NCBI GenBank assembly: GCA_937864385.1
Contig: CALMJN010000389.1
Coordinates: 1 to 13,751, forward strand
Direction: 5' to 3'
DNA length: 13,751 bases
Origin: an uncultured Methanosarcinales archaeon
Lineage (GTDB): Archaea; Halobacteriota; Methanosarcinia; Methanotrichales; Methanotrichaceae
Each line of letters opens with the position of its first letter. The first letter of the stretch is position 1. The translations under genes and the position numbers were made by a program. The notes below the pieces were generated by a model. That model was not told where the DNA came from, searched no databases, and saw only the letters and a program-made list of their open reading frames with translations. Positions 5,461-13,306 of the stretch are shown here, in pieces.

Positions 5461-6318
5461 ATGAAGTGGCGCAGGGAGAGGAAGAGCGAGAACATTGAGG
5501 ACCGAAGAGCAGCCAGGATTCCAGGCGGTCGAGCAGGGGGCATCGGTGGTATTGGATTGCTGCTGATCCTCTTCGTATCCATGTTCATGGGCGTCGATCC
5601 CAGTCAGTTTCTTCAAGGCATGGACTCAACGGGAGGTGGAGTAGAGCAGTCGCAGCTATCCGAGGAAGAGCTGAACCAAAGCAGCGAGTTCGTCTCATTG
5701 GTGCTGGGCGATATCGAGGCAACCTGGGACCAGCTATTCCGGGAGGAGTTGGGGCAGGATTATGTTTACCCAAAGCTGGTCTTATTCAGCGGAGCGGTGC
5801 AGTCGGCATGCGGCCAGGCCAGTGCCTCGGTGGGGCCATTCTATTGCCCCGGCGACCAGAAGGTGTATCTGGACCTGGAATTTTTAGAGGAGCTGCAGAA
5901 AAGGTTGGGGGCTCCGGGCGACTTCGCCCAGGCTTATGTCATAGCCCATGAGGTGGGCCACCATGTGCAAACTCTCCTCGGAACCTCGCAATATGTGGAA
6001 AGGATGAGCCGGGGGGCCAGCCGGTCGGAGGCAAACAAGCTCTCGGTGGCCCTTGAACTCCAGGCCGATTGCTATGCCGGATTATGGGCCAATCGTGCAT
6101 CAGATCAGAACCTGATATTGGAGAGCGGCGACATTGAAGAGGGGCTGAATGCCGCCAGCGCGGTGGGGGACGACCGTCTCCAGAAGCAGTCCCAGGGCTA
6201 TGTTGTGCCCGACTCATTCACCCACGGCACATCTGCACAGCGCGTGGAGTGGTTCAACAAGGGCCTGGAGACCGGAGAGATAACCGCCTGCAACTGCCCG
6301 GAGCTGCCCGCAGTCTGA
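5461..6318 (+). CDS. YpfJ-type neutral zinc metallopeptidase, membrane-anchored
   Basis: This 285-residue protein matches the neutral zinc metallopeptidase family seen in E. coli YpfJ. A basic N-terminal segment with RRAARIPGG and a glycine run (about 15-31) leads into one transmembrane helix at about 31-44. The catalytic domain shows the family strings SACGQASASVGPFYCPGDQKVYLDL (in part, about 115-139), the zinc motif H163-E-V-G-H167 within AHEVGHHVQ, and ELQADCYAGLWA (about 199-210), which probably gives the third ligand. The C-terminal part holds VPDSFTHGTSAQRVEWFNKG, also typical. The peptidase domain is expected on the outer face of the membrane. The substrate is unknown. The start is preceded by purine-rich GGGGAAGGG a few nt upstream. 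Length is normal, and a strong hairpin follows the stop. Confidence 0.88.
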   Translation: MKWRRERKSENIEDRRAARIPGGRAGGIGGIGLLLILFVSMFMGVDPSQFLQGMDSTGGGVEQSQLSEEELNQSSEFVSLVLGDIEATWDQLFREELGQDYVYPKLVLFSGAVQSACGQASASVGPFYCPGDQKVYLDLEFLEELQKRLGAPGDFAQAYVIAHEVGHHVQTLLGTSQYVERMSRGASRSEANKLSVALELQADCYAGLWANRASDQNLILESGDIEEGLNAASAVGDDRLQKQSQGYVVPDSFTHGTSAQRVEWFNKGLETGEITACNCPELPAV

Positions 6319-6328
6319 TGAGGCCATG

Positions 6329-6350
6329 CCAGGAGAGAATACTCTCCTGG
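6329..6350 (+). terminator. Perfect 9-bp hairpin after the YpfJ-type gene
   Basis: CCAGGAGAG (6329-6337), loop AATA, CTCTCCTGG (6342-6350). It begins 10 nt after the TGA stop at 6316-6318. No T-run follows directly, so it may stabilise the 3' end or aid termination in place of a classic intrinsic terminator. Confidence 0.5.
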
Positions 6351-6424
6351 AAGCCTTTCTGCCGCCTCCGCCGCGAATTTGAGACATTGAAGCGGATGGA
6401 AAAGTCCTTGGCTCTCCGAAAATT

Positions 6425-6443
6425 GAATTATATTTATTTATAA
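6425..6443 (+). promoter_or_regulatory. TATA-like promoter of the M41-like peptidase gene
   Basis: A strongly AT-rich block, GAATTATATTTATTTATAA (6425-6443), follows purine-rich CGAAAA (6417-6422), which resembles a BRE. A transcript start about 25 nt after the box centre falls near the ATG pair at 6451/6454, which would make the mRNA leaderless or nearly so. No convincing Shine-Dalgarno is seen, consistent with this. Confidence 0.5.
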
Positions 6444-6450
6444 GAGACTC

Positions 6451-7155
6451 ATGATGCGATTGTCAGTACATTGCATTGGCCGGAGCTTATCCTTCCTGCG
6501 GCAGCGGTTGAGATGGGGCAGGCAAGGATTGGGCAGAGGCAGATCGAACCGGCCAACAGAAGGGAGGGCCCGAACCGCTTACCATGAGGCAGGACATGCC
6601 GTTGCCTATTTGGCGTATGGACTGGACTTTGACTATGTCTCCATAATGCCGGAGAATATCGATGGCAAAAGCCTGAATGGTGTGGTCAGAAGACTCTCTC
6701 CGGTGCGTGAGATCCCCAGGCTCCCCCAAGAGGTGGATCTCTATGTCTCTCGAGTGATTAGCGCTCTTTATGCCGGCGGCATATCTGCGTCTCTCTTTGC
6801 CGGCGACTGTTTGCCCTCAGATGCATCCAAGGGTAGCGATTATCTCAAGATAAAAAATTTATGCGAAAAGAGGGACCGGTGGAGATGCCCTCTAATTGAC
6901 GGGCCAAGAGGAGATCAGTATCTGATGGAGAGATACCAGGAGAGCTATGAGCTGATCAAATCTCATGCCCGGCTCGTCGAAGCCATTGCCCAGGCATTAC
7001 TATCAAGACAAAAATTGCTTTACAGCGAGGTTGCTGAGCTCTACCATGCCTGGAAAGAGGAGGAAGGCAGCCTCTTTGAGCCGGAGGATATCACAAAGAA
7101 TGGGTCAGACCGCATTAATGGTCTTCCATCTTCAATATGCGATGAGCAGCCATAA
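6451..7155 (+). CDS. Stand-alone FtsH-type (M41-like) zinc peptidase domain
   Basis: The 234-residue product has an Arg-rich N terminus (to about residue 40), then TAYHEAGHAVAYLAYG with zinc motif H45-E-A-G-H49, as in the FtsH peptidase domain. YVSRVISALYAGGISASLF (about 98-116) and DASKGSDYLKIKNL (about 124-137) correspond to the FtsH helix and its GASND-type motif; D130 is the likely third zinc ligand. There is no AAA+ ATPase module and no obvious membrane helix, so it is not an FtsH itself. It may be a solo peptidase or work with an unknown unfoldase. It follows another zinc peptidase on the same strand, but with its own promoter-like sequence. The ATG at 6454 is an equally good start. The fold assignment is fairly secure; the role is unknown. 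Confidence 0.75.
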   Translation: MMRLSVHCIGRSLSFLRQRLRWGRQGLGRGRSNRPTEGRARTAYHEAGHAVAYLAYGLDFDYVSIMPENIDGKSLNGVVRRLSPVREIPRLPQEVDLYVSRVISALYAGGISASLFAGDCLPSDASKGSDYLKIKNLCEKRDRWRCPLIDGPRGDQYLMERYQESYELIKSHARLVEAIAQALLSRQKLLYSEVAELYHAWKEEEGSLFEPEDITKNGSDRINGLPSSICDEQP

Positions 7156-7216
7156 GGCCAAAAGGACAATTGAAGATCCTTCTATGTGCATCAGCCCGGA
7201 CCATATCCCAATAACT

Positions 7217-8008
7217 TTAAATAACCTCTCTCACCCGGTCGTAGCTGAATACCGGGCCGTCCTGGCAGGTATGATAGGGACCGATGGTGCAGTGCTCGCA
7301 TTTGCCCACGCCGCACTTCATGTGCCTCTCCATGGATACATAAATATCCGACAGATGAAATCCGCGCTCCATGAGCTTTCTGGCCACAGCATTGATCATC
7401 ACCGGCGGGCCGCAAATGGCCGCTGAGCCTGGATTTAGGTCAAAGCGGTCGATGAGCCCGGTGACCAATCCCACATTTCCCTTCCACAGCTCGTCACCTA
7501 TGTCCACAGTCACTGCCACCTCCATGCCTGCCCTCTGCCAGCTTTTATACTCCTGCATAAAGTAGAGATCCTGGCTGGTGCGTGCTCCGTAGGCTATGGC
7601 CACTTTGCCGAACATCTCCCGCCGGTCGGAGATGTAGTTGATGAGCGATCGAAGGGTGGCAAATCCCGAGCCGCCACCGGCGATGACCACATCCCTCATC
7701 ATCCGGTGCAATGGGAAGCCGTTTCCATAAGGGCCGCGTATTCCAACCACATCTCCTACCAGACAGTCCATGATGGCGTTGGTTACCTTTCCCGCCCGAC
7801 GAATGCATAGCTGCAGGCTTCCTCTGGTAGGTGATGAGGCTATGGAGATGGGGCATTCTCCCAGGCCGAAGACGGAGATCATGACGAACTGGCCGGGCAG
7901 ATATCTGAAGTCGGTCTCTTCCAGGAGCTTGAGGGTGATCAGGTAGGTGTTTGGGGATTCTATATCTATGTCTGCTATCTCCGCCTGCATGGGGGTGTAC
8001 TCGCTCAT
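7217..8008 (-). CDS. AsrB / sulfhydrogenase-gamma-like FAD-NAD(P) oxidoreductase subunit
   Basis: The 263-residue protein belongs to the ferredoxin-reductase-like group containing sulfhydrogenase gamma, anaerobic sulfite reductase B and PyrK. The FAD domain holds YLPGQFVMISVFGLGECPISI (part of residues 36-56) and IRGPYGNGFPL near 88-99. The NAD(P) domain starts with VVIAGGGSGFATLRSLI near 106-122 and continues to AICGPPVMI. A C-terminal cysteine set, CGVGKCEHC followed by HTC near 232-249, fits a [2Fe-2S] cluster. It would exchange electrons between the iron-sulfur partner encoded just upstream and NAD(P). The start overlaps the previous stop as ATGA (8005-8008), with Shine-Dalgarno GGGAGG 7 nt away, indicating translational coupling. 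Length is normal. The choice of NAD versus NADP cannot be made by eye. Confidence 0.85.
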   Translation of the reverse strand: MSEYTPMQAEIADIDIESPNTYLITLKLLEETDFRYLPGQFVMISVFGLGECPISIASSPTRGSLQLCIRRAGKVTNAIMDCLVGDVVGIRGPYGNGFPLHRMMRDVVIAGGGSGFATLRSLINYISDRREMFGKVAIAYGARTSQDLYFMQEYKSWQRAGMEVAVTVDIGDELWKGNVGLVTGLIDRFDLNPGSAAICGPPVMINAVARKLMERGFHLSDIYVSMERHMKCGVGKCEHCTIGPYHTCQDGPVFSYDRVREVI

Positions 8009-9003
8009 TTCTTCGCCTCCCGGCTCTCCACTTTAAGATCGGATCGGTCTATGGGCGCAGGACAGACCAGATGGCATCGCCCGCAGCCCACGCAACCGGG
8101 AAGGCCGGTGATCTTGGGAAGGTCCTCGAACTTGTCCAGGTACCAGTGACGAAGCCGCTGCCCCGCCGTACGCCGGGGATTGGCTCCGCCGGTGAGGCGG
8201 GAGAATCCTGACAGGATGCAGGAGTCCCGGCAGCGCAGCCTCTCCCCGTCTGGAATTCCCCTGTCCAGTACATTGAAGCAGTGGCAGACGGGGCAGACGA
8301 AGCTGCAGCCTCCACAGCCCAGGCATTCCTGGCCCAGAGCCTCCCAATCGGCTCTCTCTATGGCCTGCCTGATCTGATGGCAGGATCGATCCCGGGGCAT
8401 GGCATCTCGCACCAACTGAATACGCCTGGCCTTCTCCTGATCATGCTCTAATTGTGCTGGCTGCAGCAGATTAAAGGTGGATTTTAAAATCAGAACTCCT
8501 GCCGGAGTCTCCGCCTGGCATAGATATCCATCGCCGATATCGGTGAGCTGAAGGTCGCAGGGATCTTGAGCCTCGGGCCCTGCCCCCAGGCAGGCGCAGA
8601 AGCACTCATCTCCCCGATTGGTGCAGTTCAGCACCACCAAAGATGTGGCCCTTCTACGGCGGAAGTAAGCCTGGTCGGAGGGCTCTGATCCAAAGATCCT
8701 ATCCAGCAGAGCAATGGCGTGCAGATCGCAGGGGCGGATGGCAAAGAGCAGTCTGGGAGGGATACTATCCTCTTTGAATGTGTAGCGCCCTGATTCCTGA
8801 ATGTATCGAAAGAGGGTTTCTTTGTGGGGGAGCAGGAACTCCGTGGGCGGGAAGAGCGGATTGCTCCCCAAATCCAGAGGCTGGCCCTGCCAGGTGGAAT
8901 AGACCGCACCGGCCTCGGTTGCCAGCGGCGCTATGACCTCGATCTGCTGGCTCAGGACATCCAAAAAGGGAATAAGCCTGTCTTTCTCCAGGAAGGCATT
9001 CAT
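8005..9003 (-). CDS. AsrA / sulfhydrogenase-beta-like iron-sulfur subunit
   Basis: The 332-residue protein matches the family of sulfhydrogenase beta and anaerobic sulfite reductase A. RPCDLHAIALLDRIFG near 90-105 and a NCTNRGDECFCACLGAGP cysteine cluster near 126-143 are typical. Two [4Fe-4S] motifs follow: CLGCGGCSFVCPVCHCF near 228-244 and GCVGCGRCHLVCPAP near 304-318. It should pass electrons between the FdhA-like catalytic subunit and the flavoprotein encoded downstream. Its ATG (9003) overlaps the FdhA stop as ATGA (9000-9003), with AGGTGAT 3 nt upstream. Its own stop overlaps the AsrB-like start in the same way. Such tight packing shows one operon and probably one complex. No key cysteine looks lost. 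Confidence 0.85.
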   Translation of the reverse strand: MNAFLEKDRLIPFLDVLSQQIEVIAPLATEAGAVYSTWQGQPLDLGSNPLFPPTEFLLPHKETLFRYIQESGRYTFKEDSIPPRLLFAIRPCDLHAIALLDRIFGSEPSDQAYFRRRRATSLVVLNCTNRGDECFCACLGAGPEAQDPCDLQLTDIGDGYLCQAETPAGVLILKSTFNLLQPAQLEHDQEKARRIQLVRDAMPRDRSCHQIRQAIERADWEALGQECLGCGGCSFVCPVCHCFNVLDRGIPDGERLRCRDSCILSGFSRLTGGANPRRTAGQRLRHWYLDKFEDLPKITGLPGCVGCGRCHLVCPAPIDRSDLKVESREAKK

Positions 9004-11033
9004 GATATCACCTTATGAAGGCGTGCTGCGGAGATCTTCAGCTCTGCGATCTTGGAGAGGGGATCAATAGCCTGAGCGGTAAGAGCATTGGCCGGGGCTT
9101 CAGAGAAGTGGATGGGCAAGAACAGATCTCCCCTGGGAAGAGAATCCATGAGACGCGCCTCGGCATCGATGCTTCCCCTTCTCGTCTCCACCCTAACCCG
9201 GTTGCCTTCCCTGATTCCCATCCGTCTGGCATCCTCGGAGTTTATCTCCACAAAGGGCGTCGGAACCTCCCGGTCCAGAAGAGAGGTCCTGCGAGTCATG
9301 GTCCCGGTATGAAAGTGATATAGGCTCCTTCCGGTGTTGAGTATAAAAGGATAATCTGCATCAGCAATCTCAGGTGGATGGATGTAAAAGACGGGGCAAA
9401 GAGATGCCCGGCCCTGCGGGAAGCAATCGGTATGCAAAATACTGGTTCCCGGATGATCAATGGAAGGGCAGGGCCATTGCAGACCCTCTGCACCGAGGCG
9501 TTCATAGCCGATCCCTCCGTAGCTGGGAGTAAGCGATGCAATCTCGGCCATGATGCTGGCCGGCGAAGGATAATCGGCCTGATGCCCCAGCCGGCGCAAG
9601 AGCTGGCATATCCACTCCCATTCCGCTCTGGCCTCGCCCGGCGGCTCCACAGCCTTCCTGATGCGCTGCACCCGCCTCTCGGTGGAGGTGAATGTCCCCT
9701 CCTTCTCAGCAAAGCAGGCGGCAGGAAGGACAATATCGGCAAGAGCAGTGGTCTCGGTTGGGAATATGTCGCATACCAGCAAGAAATCCAGGCCTTTCAG
9801 GGCTTTGAGGACTCGAGAAGAATCCGGGTAGCTGAGGGCCGGATTCTCGCCCACGATTATCAGGCCTTTGATCCTCCCGGTCTCTGCCGCCCAGAGCATC
9901 TCCAGGGCGGTCAGCCCCGGCTCAGCGGAAAGTTTGGCCTTCCAGGCATCTTCAAATTTGGCCTGGACGGCAGGACTGGATAGGGATTGGTATCCGGAGT
10001 AGACCGTGGGTAGGGCACCCATATCGCATGCTCCCTGAACATTCTGGTGGCCGCGCAGGGGATAGATGCCCGTGCCCTCCCGGCCCATGTTTCCCGTTGC
10101 CAGAGCCAGGTTGGCCAGGGCCTGGACGATGTCCGTACCCTGAGCATGCTGGGTGACCCCCATGGCGTAGACGATTGCGGCTCGATCCGCTGCACCGAAG
10201 AGGCCTGCCGCTCGGGCCAGGTCTGGAGCGGCTATTCCCGAGATCTTTTCTGCCTGGCCGGGAGTATAGCTCCTGGCCGCCTCTGCCGTCTCCTCGAATC
10301 CAGTGGTGCGCTCTTCGATGAACTGCCGATCCAGGAGATCCTGCTCTGCAATCATATTCAGGAGTGCATTGATCCAGACCACATCCGTTCCCGGCCGGGG
10401 AGATAGCCAGACATCGGCGAGCTGTGCCAGTCGCGTCTTGCGAGGATCGGCGACGATGAGGGTCGCTCCTCTGGATCTGGCATGGAGGATGTAGGATGCC
10501 GCCAGTGGGTGCTGCTCGGTGGTATTGGATCCCACTATGAGAATGGCGTCCGAGTTCTCCAGACTGGAGACGGAGCCGGTCATGGCTCCGCTTCCCAGAG
10601 CAGAGCCAAGGGCGGCTACGGTTGGAGCATGGCAGAGCCTGGCCACATGGTCCACGTTGTTTGTTCCCAGAGCCGCCCGGGCCAGCTTCATGAGCAGATA
10701 GTTCTCCTCATTGGTTCCCTTGGCAGAGGTGAGAACGCCTAAAGAATGGGGCCCGAACTCCTTTTTGATGCCTTGCAGCCTGGCCGCTGCCAGAGAAAGG
10801 GCTTCATCCCATGTGGCTCTGACCATTCGGTCTCCCTGTCGCAATAGAGGATAGGAGAGCCTCTCCGGATGGCCAACGAAGTCTCCCGCCAGCCAGCCCT
10901 TGATGCATAACCTGCCCCTGGACATGGGATGGGCTGGCGTTGGAGAGACGCCCACGATCCTGCCGCCCTCCACATGCAGGAATAGGCCGCAACCGCAGCC
11001 GCAATAGACACAGGTGGTATGAACTTTTTCCAT
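9000..11033 (-). CDS. fdhA: Formate dehydrogenase alpha-like Mo/W-bis-MGD oxidoreductase
   Basis: I prefer the ATG at 11033 to the in-frame TTG at 11036, giving 677 residues, close to methanogen FdhA. The N terminus has the [4Fe-4S] motif C8-x2-C11-x3-C15 with C43 in GRLCIKG. The active-site position is Cys, C134-H135 in RLCHAPT, so no selenocysteine is used. GREGTGIYPLRGHQNVQGACDMGALP matches the formate dehydrogenase active-site arginine region closely. The C-terminal molybdopterin domain shows ILNTGRSLYHFHTGTMTRR and EINSEDARRMGI. Formate oxidation (or CO2 reduction) is the best reaction, though other family members exist. No FdhB partner is adjacent; the electron acceptors are the two overlapping downstream genes. 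A TATA-like box 29-36 nt upstream implies a short leader or none. The family call is strong, the exact substrate less so. Confidence 0.85.
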   Translation of the reverse strand: MEKVHTTCVYCGCGCGLFLHVEGGRIVGVSPTPAHPMSRGRLCIKGWLAGDFVGHPERLSYPLLRQGDRMVRATWDEALSLAAARLQGIKKEFGPHSLGVLTSAKGTNEENYLLMKLARAALGTNNVDHVARLCHAPTVAALGSALGSGAMTGSVSSLENSDAILIVGSNTTEQHPLAASYILHARSRGATLIVADPRKTRLAQLADVWLSPRPGTDVVWINALLNMIAEQDLLDRQFIEERTTGFEETAEAARSYTPGQAEKISGIAAPDLARAAGLFGAADRAAIVYAMGVTQHAQGTDIVQALANLALATGNMGREGTGIYPLRGHQNVQGACDMGALPTVYSGYQSLSSPAVQAKFEDAWKAKLSAEPGLTALEMLWAAETGRIKGLIIVGENPALSYPDSSRVLKALKGLDFLLVCDIFPTETTALADIVLPAACFAEKEGTFTSTERRVQRIRKAVEPPGEARAEWEWICQLLRRLGHQADYPSPASIMAEIASLTPSYGGIGYERLGAEGLQWPCPSIDHPGTSILHTDCFPQGRASLCPVFYIHPPEIADADYPFILNTGRSLYHFHTGTMTRRTSLLDREVPTPFVEINSEDARRMGIREGNRVRVETRRGSIDAEARLMDSLPRGDLFLPIHFSEAPANALTAQAIDPLSKIAELKISAARLHKVIS

Positions 11034-11036
11034 CAA

Positions 11037-11249
11037 TTTTCAGGTTAGATCTGGCCGGAGTGATATAACAAAGTTTTGGGCAGACGATCCACCTTGCAGA
11101 GTCCTGAAATCATTTCGCGCCGGTTTGAATTCAATAGCCGGTCGAAGGTCCCGCTTTTCTTCTGACGAATGGTCAAAGCCCGCTCCACCCTCTCCCGGCT
11201 CTCCTATGCTGATTGCGGGCAAAAGGCTTTTTGATCATTAATTATATGA
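11037..11249. other. Divergent promoter region between the FdhA operon and the ClC gene
   Basis: For the minus strand, GTTATATC at 11062-11069 is a TATA-like box whose expected start point falls near 11041, giving a leader of only about 8 nt before the FdhA ATG at 11033. For the plus strand, AT-rich ATTAATTATATGA (about 11237-11249) lies directly before the TTG start, too close for a normal TATA-to-start distance, so the ClC promoter is unclear. A 60-codon minus frame at 11040-11222 has no recognisable content and is not called. Confidence 0.45.
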
Positions 11250-13028
11250 TTGGCCATAATCGGCGCACAGAAGGATAAGCATCTGAAACTCTCAGAAGAT
11301 CTGAGATGGATCTATCTGGACCTACTCTCAATTATTGTAGGCATTAGCGGAGGGCTGGGGGCAGTGGCCTTCCGAAGGCTTGTCGAGCTAGCCCATGAAT
11401 TCTTCTTCGGCTTTCTGCTGCCGCATGCCCCTGCTGACTATTTCATCTTGCTTCTGCCGGTGTTGGGCGGCCTCATCGTCGGCCCCATGATCCATAAATT
11501 GGCTCCTGAGGCCATGGGAGACGGCATACCTCACATAATGACCGCCCTGCAGAGGTTTAGCGGAGACATCCGGAAAAGGGCTGGACTGGTCCTCATCTTC
11601 AGCTCAGCTATAACTCTGGGAAGCGGGGGGAGCGCGGGAAGGGAGGGGCCCATCGCTCTCATAGGAGCCGCGACCGGCTCGGGAATAGGCAAGGCCATAA
11701 AGCTCTCTGCCAGGGATGTTAAGGTGCTCACCTGTTCCGGGGTGGCGGCGGGAATTGCTGCTACCTTCAATGCTCCCATGGGCGGGGCCATATTCAGCAT
11801 GGAGGTCATCTCCAAGAAATTCACATCTCTGGATGCAGTGCCCGTCCTTCTGGCTGCGGTAGTGGGAAAGGCAGTAGCATCGTCTCTCATTGATCCTGTG
11901 CCTGAGTTCGTCAATCCCACTTTCTACTTCACCAGCTTCGACATGGTTCTCTGCTTTCTCCTCGGACCGCTCTTTGGATTTCTATCCTTCCTCTGGGTGA
12001 GGAGCTACTATCTATTTGAGGACGGATTTTTGCGACTAGCTGTTCCTGAGATTCTGAAGCCGGCGATCGGTGGAATCGCTGCTGGAGTTTGCGGCCTGTT
12101 TTTCCTCGAATATGGCATCATGGGGGTGGGATATGAGGGCATCAATAGCGTATTCGCTCTGGCCTCCGCCGGGCCGTCCGGCCAGTTGCTTCTTCTTCTG
12201 CTCGCCCTTGGCCTGCTAAAGGTTCTGGCCACCGCCTCAACCGTCGGCTCCGGGGGAAGCGGCGGCGTCTTCGCCCCCACCCTTTACATAGGTACCATGT
12301 TCGGTCTGGCGGCCGGTCTGATAGCAGAGATGGCGGCACCTAATCTGATCGCCAATCCGCTGGACTATGGACTGCTGGGCATGGGGGCCTTCTTCGCCGG
12401 GACGGCGGGCGCTCCTCTCACCTGCATATTCATGATAACGGAGATGACCGGCAACTACAGCGGCCTGCCGTCCCTTATCGTCTGCTGCATACTCAGCTAT
12501 ACCGCTGCCCGCATTCTCTTAAAGGGCGGCTCCATCTATACCATCAAGCTGATGAGAAAAGGAATCCTCCCCGATTCTCCCCAGCCGGTGCTCTCCGAGG
12601 TCTCTGTGGCCGAGGCCATGCAAAAGGAGGTGGTCACAGTCAGCCCCGATACCAGGATTGGAGAGGTAAGAGATGAGATCTACCGCTGCAACTATACCGG
12701 ATTTCCCGTGGTGGAGGGAGGGGAACTGGTAGGAATGATCACCTTTGACGATATCAGGAGGATTTCTCTAGAGGAACAGGAGGCGATGAAGGTCAAGGAC
12801 GTGGCAGTCAGGGCCCCCATCACCGTCTATCCCCATCAATCGGCCAAGGTGGCCATGGATGTCATGCATGAAAACGACATCGGCAGGCTGGCGGTGGTGG
12901 AAAAAGGCAACGCAAGGAAGTTGATTGGGATTGTCACCAGGAGCGATGTGATAAGAGCTTACGAGAGAGAGATGAAGAGAAGCCGGGATGATGCATCAGG
13001 CGGGGGGAGGGCGGTGGATGAAAAATGA
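11250..13028 (+). CDS. ClC chloride channel/transporter with C-terminal CBS pair
   Basis: The 592-residue protein has about 440 residues of ClC membrane domain followed by two CBS domains (about 453-515 and 520-575). Ion-path motifs are visible: G90-D-G-I-P94, G-R131-E132-G-P134 with the gating glutamate E132, and GSGGSGGVFAP with F341 and P343. Two positions are non-canonical: Asp91 replaces the usual central Ser of GSGIP, and Val185 follows E184 where H+-coupled ClC exchangers such as E. coli ClC-ec1 have the proton glutamate (E203). The CBS pair may sense adenine nucleotides. The start is TTG at 11250, because TGA lies directly upstream in frame and no other start precedes the first helix. 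No good Shine-Dalgarno is seen. It is divergent from the FdhA operon. The family is certain; ion choice and coupling are open. Confidence 0.9.
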   Translation: MAIIGAQKDKHLKLSEDLRWIYLDLLSIIVGISGGLGAVAFRRLVELAHEFFFGFLLPHAPADYFILLLPVLGGLIVGPMIHKLAPEAMGDGIPHIMTALQRFSGDIRKRAGLVLIFSSAITLGSGGSAGREGPIALIGAATGSGIGKAIKLSARDVKVLTCSGVAAGIAATFNAPMGGAIFSMEVISKKFTSLDAVPVLLAAVVGKAVASSLIDPVPEFVNPTFYFTSFDMVLCFLLGPLFGFLSFLWVRSYYLFEDGFLRLAVPEILKPAIGGIAAGVCGLFFLEYGIMGVGYEGINSVFALASAGPSGQLLLLLLALGLLKVLATASTVGSGGSGGVFAPTLYIGTMFGLAAGLIAEMAAPNLIANPLDYGLLGMGAFFAGTAGAPLTCIFMITEMTGNYSGLPSLIVCCILSYTAARILLKGGSIYTIKLMRKGILPDSPQPVLSEVSVAEAMQKEVVTVSPDTRIGEVRDEIYRCNYTGFPVVEGGELVGMITFDDIRRISLEEQEAMKVKDVAVRAPITVYPHQSAKVAMDVMHENDIGRLAVVEKGNARKLIGIVTRSDVIRAYEREMKRSRDDASGGGRAVDEK

Positions 13029-13061
13029 CTGGAAAAATTCTTCTGCCCGGGAAAAATAGTT

Positions 13062-13115
13062 ATCAGTGATATGGCATATCAGTTTTTAGTGATAGGAGAT
13101 GAAGATATCACTGAT
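13062..13115. repeat. 11-bp perfect inverted repeat with an alternative pairing
   Basis: ATCAGTGATAT (13062-13072) is the exact reverse complement of ATATCACTGAT (13105-13115), 32 nt apart. A partial copy, AGTGATA (13088-13094), can pair instead with TATCACT (13106-13112), so two hairpins compete for the right arm. It lies 34 nt after the ClC stop and 18 nt beyond the end of the minus-strand ORF at 13133, so it could be a bidirectional terminator, a transcript-stabilising stem, or a protein-binding palindrome. Confidence 0.55.
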
Positions 13116-13132
13116 CATGTGCTGGGCGGATA

Positions 13133-13306
13133 TCATTCATGAGAGCACCATCTGCCTTTTCTGTCGATTACGGCCAGGGCGTTCTCGGTCAGCACTATCC
13201 TCTGGGCTCCGGCGCTCTTGACTATGACCAGCGGATCGCCGATCTTCCTGGCCTCGGCTATGATCCGATGGCCGTGTATGGAGTCGCCCACCTCACAGCC
13301 TTTCAT
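13133..13306 (-). CDS. 57-residue unrecognised small protein
   Basis: The ATG at 13304-13306 overlaps the preceding TGA stop by one base (TGATG), a classic coupled start, so I prefer it to the ATG at 13357 in the same frame. The product begins MKGCEVGDSIHGHRIIAEAR, then reads GDPLVIVKSAGAQRIVLTEN and ends with RKGRWCSHE. It has no signal peptide or membrane segment, two cysteines, and alternating hydrophobic stretches suggesting a small beta-rich fold. I recognise no family. The upstream partner is decayed, so this gene may be a remnant too, although its own frame is intact. It converges on the ClC gene across an inverted repeat. Confidence 0.5.
   Translation of the reverse strand: MKGCEVGDSIHGHRIIAEARKIGDPLVIVKSAGAQRIVLTENALAVIDRKGRWCSHE

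Noticed and set aside
11040..11222. Minus-strand 60-codon frame just before FdhA
   Set aside because: Low-complexity content with no family resemblance. It covers the region where the FdhA TATA-like box lies.
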